DNA of 30,947 nucleotides from Bacteroidota bacterium (GTDB lineage: Bacteria > Bacteroidota > Bacteroidia > JAADEI01). The stretch lies in the NCBI GenBank assembly GCA_024280615.1, contig JAJRPU010000095.1:1-30947 (forward strand), in the 5' to 3' direction. The translations under genes and the position numbers were made by a program. The notes under the pieces are model-generated. The model saw only the letters and a list, made by a program, of their open reading frames with translations. It did not search any database and had not been told where the DNA came from. The stretch's first letter is position 1. The number at the start of each line of letters is the position of its first letter. Positions 25,347-30,947 of the stretch are shown here, piece by piece.

Positions 25347-27311
25347 ATGATTAAACAAATGCTGAAGGTTGGACCAAGCAGGATTTATTTAACGGTCTTG
25401 CTATCACTTGTTTTAGTGTTTTCTTGCAGGAAAGAATTGGAAAACTTAAACAAAGAGGCATGGACTCCTGAATTGGGAATCCCTCTTTTTTACTCCAAAA
25501 TAACTGGTTCGGATATTGCTTATGATTGGCTAAAAGCAAGTTCAGTATTAATCGATTCATCACAGGTTATTACTGTGATATATGAAAGCAAAGGAAAGTC
25601 ATTATCCTTATTGGATGAGGCTCTCTTTAAACCCAGAAAAAATAATTCTATTCATTTTGATTCGATAAGCATTGCACAAACAAATTCGTCAACTTTCATA
25701 TCTCTCGGAACATTTTCTGACGATTTTTCCATGAGTGTCAGAGACAGCATTTGGAACAATCACGGTTCCACAACAATGCTTCCTTCTCTGTCCAATGAAA
25801 GAGCACTCAACAATGTGTTAAACGGGTTTTCGCAAATTGAAAACGCCAGAACAATAACTGTAATAAATGGTTATCTTACAATTAGTATATCAAATGCAAC
25901 TCCTTATACTTTTTCAGCAAACTTGTTATTAGTAGATGCCAATGGAAACCAGATAAACAGTTCTAGTATATACATACCTTCCCTTGCTCCCGGAACTTCT
26001 TTTACGTATCAAATGCTGGTAACAAACAAAACGATTACTTTTCCTATAAAAGCAAACTTTGTTGATATTTATGCTCCAGAGGTTTTGTCTATGGTTGACA
26101 CTGCTATGCAAGGAATTACTATATCATTAACCTTCGCTCCGTTAACACTTAGTAGCATAAAGGGTCAGTTTCAGAACTTGATGTTAGGAACCTCTGAGTT
26201 GAGGCTTGCTTCCCATCCCATATTCTTTATGAATGTTAGAAATGGCGAGCTGGTAGTGCAGACCAATTGTTCAACGTGTTCAAATGTAACTTTTGACTTG
26301 ACTTTCCCCGGTGTTACGGTCAATGGACAGCCCCTAATTGTTTCTGCAGATGCCAACTCAACCACACGGGTTAACATTTCTAATTCAATATGGCGATTTC
26401 CAATGCCGAGCCAATTGCCCATTGAAGTCTTTATCTCTTCGCAATCTTCAAACGGGACATTTCTAGTAAGTGACTCAATTAAAGTGCTTCTCTCAATTGA
26501 AAATTATACGTTTAAGATGCTCAAATTCTTGCCCGATAAATCAGAAATATCTCTAACAGACACTATATCAATTCCATTTTTTGCTAAGACACAGGGTTCT
26601 GCGGAATTTTTGGAACCATATATGGAAACACAACTTATTAATGGATTATTGTGTAAAATTCCTACTTCCATAAGCAACATAATTAATTCCAATGGGGACT
26701 ACTTGGTCAATCCATACATTGGCACATTTATCACCCTTGACCCTGCACCTATGGAAAACTTCACAGTTCAATCATTTGTCTTTGATATTAACAATAGCAA
26801 TATCAAAACATTTGTGAACAGTCAGCCCGCTTATGCATATACCGAACACATTGTGCTTTTCTATGATACAATTAAGTTATCAGAAAACAACAACTATGTT
26901 GCTTTTAAATCCTCATTAGCATTGCCTTTCAAAGGCTCTGTGTCTGGACTCATCGCGTCGGACACCACTATCTTACAAGCAGACATTCTTGAAAACACAA
27001 AAGAGGCTACTCTATATATCACTGCAACAAACTATTTCCCTCTGGAAACAAAAGTGTTCATACTCACCGCTACTCTGCCCCTTGACACAATTGCTACAAT
27101 AACAATCCCTCCTAATACAACACAACAAAACAAGCTCATCACAGAAGTTTATCTCAATGAATCAGCAATTCAAAGGCTCAAAACAGACAAACATATTATA
27201 ATTACTGCCATATTTGACTCACCGCCAGACAATCCAACCATAACAATTAAATCCTCACAATACTTTGAGGTCCATGCAGGGGTTAAAACTCGCACTATTA
27301 TTGGGTATTAG
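25347..27311 (+). CDS. Large hypothetical lipoprotein
   Basis: Lipoprotein of about 654 residues from ATG 25347: basic start, hydrophobic core IYLTVLLSLVLV, lipobox VFSC with lipidated Cys27. Adjacent KEL and ENLNKE leave no Asp at +2. The sequence just after, EAWTPELGIPLFYSKITGSDI, resembles a Bacteroidota outer-membrane-associated lipoprotein family that starts with a W-x-P-E-x-A/G-x-P-L pattern followed by a 'DL/DI' strand; no function is established. The body is a long beta-rich, Ser/Thr-rich protein with two close cysteines (NCSTCSN). ATG 25311 is open in frame but lies within the promoter; ATG 25359 is an alternative. It overlaps the barrel gene downstream by 38 nt, so the two probably form one outer-membrane unit. 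Confidence 0.65.
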   Translation: MIKQMLKVGPSRIYLTVLLSLVLVFSCRKELENLNKEAWTPELGIPLFYSKITGSDIAYDWLKASSVLIDSSQVITVIYESKGKSLSLLDEALFKPRKNNSIHFDSISIAQTNSSTFISLGTFSDDFSMSVRDSIWNNHGSTTMLPSLSNERALNNVLNGFSQIENARTITVINGYLTISISNATPYTFSANLLLVDANGNQINSSSIYIPSLAPGTSFTYQMLVTNKTITFPIKANFVDIYAPEVLSMVDTAMQGITISLTFAPLTLSSIKGQFQNLMLGTSELRLASHPIFFMNVRNGELVVQTNCSTCSNVTFDLTFPGVTVNGQPLIVSADANSTTRVNISNSIWRFPMPSQLPIEVFISSQSSNGTFLVSDSIKVLLSIENYTFKMLKFLPDKSEISLTDTISIPFFAKTQGSAEFLEPYMETQLINGLLCKIPTSISNIINSNGDYLVNPYIGTFITLDPAPMENFTVQSFVFDINNSNIKTFVNSQPAYAYTEHIVLFYDTIKLSENNNYVAFKSSLALPFKGSVSGLIASDTTILQADILENTKEATLYITATNYFPLETKVFILTATLPLDTIATITIPPNTTQQNKLITEVYLNESAIQRLKTDKHIIITAIFDSPPDNPTITIKSSQYFEVHAGVKTRTIIGY

Positions 27312-28578
27312 CACGTGGGCACTGGGACAGGAATCAATTGAATGGCGACCGCCTGTCCACTCAGGTTGGTATCCTATGCCTTTGTTCCTTACGAAACACA
27401 AGTTGGAAGTTCGTTCTGAAGCATTTAGCGGCTTTGTATCGTCACACATAGTTTATCGCGACCTCATTAGACCTTCCGATTCCATAGAAGGAACCTATGA
27501 CCTAACAGTCTCCTCTGCAATAAACAAAATTGTTAATAGGAATTATCTAAATGGTTACTTTAAATTATCACCAGTGTCAATTATGTGGAAATACAAACCG
27601 TGGCTTCAGTTTAATATCTCTTTGCAATACAATACGTATTTGCAAAACTATGTTTCTCGGGATTTATTAGAGGTTCTTTGGTATGGAAATGCTCCTTATA
27701 GAGGCGAAAGCAAAAAATTAGATGCTTCAATAAACCTTATGAGATACTATTCACTCTCAATGGGGGCAACTTGGCAGTTCAACAACATGCCTTTATTAAC
27801 TTTTGGTTTTTCTGCTTCTCTAATCATGCCCCAACATATTATATACACTTTTTCTAATGAAGGCGAAATTTTCACCTCTCCATATATTGACACCCTTCGT
27901 ATCAAATTGAACTATGAAATCTTACAGGGAAACAACCTGAGTATCTCTCCCCGTGGGATAGCCTTTTCTGGCGGAATAGCCTATCAACCTATTACAGAAC
28001 TTTTTGTTTATGCATATTTCGCCAATATTGGATTCATAAACTTCAAGCAAGGAACATCGCTCCTGAAAATTAGTTCCAATTCCACTTACACAGGCACTGC
28101 ACTGAGCAACCTGACCATCAAATCCCTTATATATGACACGCTCAACCTTGATGCCGTGGCAGATTCAGTCAGAAAACTTGTTAGGATAGACACCATTCAA
28201 CCACAAATAACAAGAGTTCCAACACCAGCAACAATAGCAGTCGGACTCTCTTATCAGATAGACAATTCAACCCACTTGTGGGCAGACCTCCAACTGCTCA
28301 AATGGCGTTGGTTTGAACTATCAGCATCTTTCGGCTTAACCAGAGAATTGAAAGACTGGCTAATCGCTTCGCTATATTATGCTTATAAATTTAGATATCC
28401 ATACAACCTTGGCATCAGCATGCAGGTAAAAATCTCTCCAAAGTTTGAATTGCGTATAGCTTCAGATAACCTATTAGGAACAATTGCTCCCAAATTCGCA
28501 CACTCAGCACACCTGTCCATAGGTCTCAGATACATGCATGAATCACGACCCTACACACTCGGCGTGCCAAAGTTCTAA
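27274..28578 (+). CDS. Outer-membrane beta-barrel protein, DUF5723-like
   Basis: Exported protein of about 434 residues. ATG 27274 follows GAGG (27267-27270) and gives a clean signal peptide (LKLALLLGISTWALG, cut before QES). The body is amphipathic beta-strand throughout. Blocks such as NRNYLNGYFKLSPVSIMW, LLEVLWYGNAPYRGE and SISPRGIAFSGGIAYQP follow the pattern of DUF5723-type barrels (N...YF.L, LLWxGNA.F.G, GFAxDLGxxY). It lacks a T9SS tail, and the C-terminal strand (HLSIGLRYMH) is barrel-like. It overlaps the preceding lipoprotein gene by 38 nt; lipoprotein plus barrel suggests a shared outer-membrane complex. An in-frame TTG at 27265 is less likely. Confidence 0.6.
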   Translation: MQGLKLALLLGISTWALGQESIEWRPPVHSGWYPMPLFLTKHKLEVRSEAFSGFVSSHIVYRDLIRPSDSIEGTYDLTVSSAINKIVNRNYLNGYFKLSPVSIMWKYKPWLQFNISLQYNTYLQNYVSRDLLEVLWYGNAPYRGESKKLDASINLMRYYSLSMGATWQFNNMPLLTFGFSASLIMPQHIIYTFSNEGEIFTSPYIDTLRIKLNYEILQGNNLSISPRGIAFSGGIAYQPITELFVYAYFANIGFINFKQGTSLLKISSNSTYTGTALSNLTIKSLIYDTLNLDAVADSVRKLVRIDTIQPQITRVPTPATIAVGLSYQIDNSTHLWADLQLLKWRWFELSASFGLTRELKDWLIASLYYAYKFRYPYNLGISMQVKISPKFELRIASDNLLGTIAPKFAHSAHLSIGLRYMHESRPYTLGVPKF

Positions 28579-28593
28579 AAACATAGCAACACT

Positions 28594-28620
28594 CTGATAA
28601 TTTAATTATTATATTATCTG
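28594..28620 (+). terminator. Weak AT-rich hairpin after the DUF5723-like gene
   Basis: GATAAT and ATTATC arms around an 11-nt loop shortly after the stop codon. There is no GC-rich stem or T-run, so it is a poor intrinsic terminator. Confidence 0.15.
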
Positions 28621-28822
28621 TAAGCATAACAATAATTCAATTTTTATCATCTTATTACTTCATAAAAGAAAAATAACTACAATGCTTAACATTTAGAAGC
28701 TTCCTAATCAGTTACAATAAGTAATTCAATTACAACAGGTAGCATAAAAGCATTAATAATCTGTGCAATGTTTGTTTTATTGCTCATAGATATTATTTGA
28801 ACTTTGATATAAAACATTAGTC

Positions 28823-30748
28823 ATGTTTAAAAGAATATTAAGAATATTACAGGTTACATATATTGCAATCTGTCCTGCGTTTTCAATACAGAACCTAAAA
28901 TCGCAAAACGTAGGGATAGGTATTGCAACCCCAGGTGCTAAACTACACGTTGAAGTTCCAAACACTTGGAAAGACTCTGTTTTTCTTGTTAGCTATAGTG
29001 GACAACCCAAATTAGTAGTAAATTCCTTAGGAAATGTGGGAGTTGGCGTGTACAATCCATTAGCGCCATTAGTAGTATCTGGTAAAATCTGGCAAGTAAA
29101 TACCAATTATTCTATTTTAATTGGCGAAAGGGTATTGTATAGTGGTTCTTCAGGGTATTCTGTCCTTGTGGGTTATGAAGCTGCTGGAACAGTATCTTCG
29201 GCTGTTAATAATGTTGTAGGTATTGGGTATAAGGTGTTTTCACAAACAGGAGGTTCAATATTCAATAGTGTCGCAATCGGAGATTCAGCTATGCTCTACT
29301 CGGCATCTGGAGTCTATGCTCCTGATAACATTGCAATAGGCTCAAAGGCCATGAAAAACGTTGTTGGTCCCGACAATATTGCTATTGGTTCCAAGGCAAT
29401 GTATAATGCCACTGGTGGTAATAGCAATATAGCGATAGGAACGCGTGTTATGGAAAAAATTTCAGGAGGAGCACGTAATGTAGTAGTTGGGGCATACGCG
29501 ATGCAGAACAATACAACGGGGACATATAATACAGCGTTAGGGTACCAGGCTCTTTATAAAAATGAATCTGGTTGGTCTAATGTTGCTGTTGGAATACAAG
29601 CTTTATCAATGAACAGGACTGGACATCAAAATACGGCTATCGGAGGCCTTGCTCTGTCTAGTCTAGACAGTGGAAGCAATAACGTTGCAATAGGTTACTC
29701 CGCATTGCTGAGAAATATTAACGGAAATGGCAATGTTGCAATTGGATGGCAAACCATACAAGAGGATTCCTTTTCTAGTTCTAATGTAGCCATTGGATTT
29801 GTTGCAATGAAATTCCACTCCAAGGGTAACAATAATGTTGCTATCGGCTCACAGGCATTAGTAGGGCTCGGAGGAGCACCCTCTTTAAGAGAATATAATG
29901 TCAGTATTGGATCAGATGCCCATGCACAGTGTTTATCCTGCTCTGGTAATATTGCAATTGGTCATTTTTCAGGAAATAATGAAAAACATGGAATGGACAA
30001 TGTTGCTGTTGGAAGATATGCAATGTATGTTGATTCTCTGGGTTACAGAAATGTTGCTGTCGGTTTCAGGGCTTTGACAGGATTACCCCTTTGGCGCTCA
30101 GATACGGGTAACGTAGCGATAGGAGCCTACGCATTGGAGCAAGCCCCTGGACAGTTTAATACAAGCGTGGGTTATAATTCAGCATTTTTTATCCCTGGGG
30201 GAGTTTACGTAGTAAACTCAACAGCTATAGGCTATGATTCTCGTATAACAGACTCAAATCAAGTGCGAATAGGAAATTCAGCAGTTTCATCCATCGGCGG
30301 TTTTGCGCCATGGACAAATTTTTCAGATGAGAGATTTAAAGAGATAGTAAACACAGAGATCCCAGGAACTGAATTTATTTTACGTCTAAAGCCAATTGCC
30401 TATAGAATAAACCTACAAAAACTATCAAAATATCTAGGAGAAAAATATACACATGCATTAGCTAAACAAAAAGAAGACGAAATTATTTTTGGTTTTTCTG
30501 CCCAACAAGTAGATTCAGTAGCTCAATCAATGGGGATTACGTTCTATGGAGTTGATAAACCAGACAATAACAGAACCCCTTATGGATTGAGATACGCTAT
30601 GTTTGTGGTTCCCCTCGTAAAGGCTTTTCAAGAACAACAAAAAATAATTGCTTCTCAGCAAAAACAGATTGTTGAATTACAAAAAACGAATGCTATGATA
30701 CTACAAGAACTGGAAATCATTAAACAGCAACTAAAAAACAACAGATAA
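28823..30748 (+). CDS. Trimeric fibre-like surface protein with Peptidase_S74 chaperone domain
   Basis: Protein of 641 residues. A signal-like N-terminus (RILQVTYIAICPAFSIQNLK) is followed by QNVGIGIATPGAKLHVEVPN, as in the 9324 protein. From about residue 105 to 490 there are roughly a dozen or more degenerate repeats of N(V/I)AIGxxAL type (for example NVAIGSQALVG, NTALGYQALYKN), like the beta-roll heads of trimeric adhesins. At residue 501 the motif SDERFKEIV starts an intramolecular chaperone (endosialidase-type S74) domain, with FGFSAQQVD and YGLRYAMFVVPLVKAF downstream; autocleavage before Ser501 is expected. The C-terminal 40 residues are a coiled coil. Host surface adhesin or tail-fibre-like tip are both possible; no phage gene is nearby. 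Confidence 0.8.
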   Translation: MFKRILRILQVTYIAICPAFSIQNLKSQNVGIGIATPGAKLHVEVPNTWKDSVFLVSYSGQPKLVVNSLGNVGVGVYNPLAPLVVSGKIWQVNTNYSILIGERVLYSGSSGYSVLVGYEAAGTVSSAVNNVVGIGYKVFSQTGGSIFNSVAIGDSAMLYSASGVYAPDNIAIGSKAMKNVVGPDNIAIGSKAMYNATGGNSNIAIGTRVMEKISGGARNVVVGAYAMQNNTTGTYNTALGYQALYKNESGWSNVAVGIQALSMNRTGHQNTAIGGLALSSLDSGSNNVAIGYSALLRNINGNGNVAIGWQTIQEDSFSSSNVAIGFVAMKFHSKGNNNVAIGSQALVGLGGAPSLREYNVSIGSDAHAQCLSCSGNIAIGHFSGNNEKHGMDNVAVGRYAMYVDSLGYRNVAVGFRALTGLPLWRSDTGNVAIGAYALEQAPGQFNTSVGYNSAFFIPGGVYVVNSTAIGYDSRITDSNQVRIGNSAVSSIGGFAPWTNFSDERFKEIVNTEIPGTEFILRLKPIAYRINLQKLSKYLGEKYTHALAKQKEDEIIFGFSAQQVDSVAQSMGITFYGVDKPDNNRTPYGLRYAMFVVPLVKAFQEQQKIIASQQKQIVELQKTNAMILQELEIIKQQLKNNR

Positions 30749-30947
30749 TTTTTTTATACAAAACCGAAGATCGCGAAGATCATTAGTCTCGCTTAAATAC
30801 AGTCTTAGATTTTACTTGCAATATAGATTAAACCCAAATTTTGCACAAAATTCATCAACTGTCAATTTGTCATTGCCTGATTTATTAACATTACATAGCA
30901 AATATTTTTACTGGCGGTGATAGGTTGTGTATGTTCTCTAATAGCAT
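30749..30947. other. AT-rich right edge, possibly with minus-strand gene debris
   Basis: No complete gene. On the minus strand two adjacent frames look weakly coding: one enters from the window end (30891-30947, begins LLENIHNLSPPVKIFA) and the other (30812-30901) reads SGNDKLTVDEFCAKFGFNLY. They could be one gene tail with a frameshift, but the span is too short to be sure. Confidence 0.2.

Noticed and set aside
28823..30748. Prophage tail fibre interpretation of the S74 protein
   Set aside because: There is a signal-like N-terminus and no phage structural, lysis or integrase gene nearby; not excluded, but unsupported.
1..30947. Mobile elements, CRISPR arrays or defence island
   Set aside because: No transposase or integrase motifs, no spaced short repeats, and no recognisable restriction, toxin or nuclease effector were seen.

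Overview
The window looks like chromosomal DNA from a member of the Bacteroidota. Three things support this. Several exported proteins end in type IX secretion (T9SS) sorting domains. There are typical Bacteroidota families: an ECF sigma factor with a membrane partner, DUF5723-like and DUF4421-like outer-membrane proteins, and 'QNVGIGTxxP' tail-fibre-like surface proteins. A TAnnTTTG -7 promoter box, the Bacteroidota sigma consensus, recurs just upstream of single genes and operons. I cannot name a genus. I see no insertion sequence, integrase, CRISPR array or rRNA.

Layout. (1) 244-5227, plus: a tightly coupled run of a helical-repeat protein, a ComA-like phosphosulfolactate synthase, a membrane-anchored PASTA protein, a T9SS-exported protein and a DCC/DUF393 thiol protein; two junctions are 4-nt ATGA overlaps. 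(2) 5495-6202, minus: the menaquinone methyltransferase UbiE/MenG. (3) 6753-8631, plus: an ECF sigma factor overlapping a single-pass membrane protein with anti-sigma-like N-terminus and beta-barrel-like C-terminus. (4) 8679-9248 rfbC, then 9324-11393, a large exported tail-fibre-like protein with internal repeats, then 11512-12231, a Crp/Fnr regulator. (5) 12232-12766: a gap that seems to hold a decayed gene on the minus strand. (6) 12767-13741, minus: a DUF4421-like outer-membrane protein, divergent from a TetR regulator (13808-14464). (7) 14533-17557, plus: a housekeeping run rplU-rpmA-pepP-pssA-purS, the last two junctions being ATGA overlaps. (8) 17561-20721, minus: topA overlapping a SirB1-family gene. 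(9) 20807-24124, minus: two tandem paralogous Kelch-like T9SS proteins, followed at 24223-24294 by tRNA-Gly(CCC). (10) From 24373, plus: rsgA (apparently with a CTG start), a lipoprotein overlapping a DUF5723-like barrel protein, and a trimeric surface fibre with a Peptidase_S74 chaperone domain.

Most of the window is core metabolism and cell-envelope display. The points most worth a second look are the sulfonate-forming enzyme in an envelope operon, the tandem Kelch/T9SS pair whose bodies are conserved but whose sorting tails differ, the sigma/anti-sigma-barrel pair, the S74 fibre, the non-canonical rsgA start, and the gene debris at 12205-12544. I did not find a convincing wholly new system such as a defence island. 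All alignments and identities are by eye.
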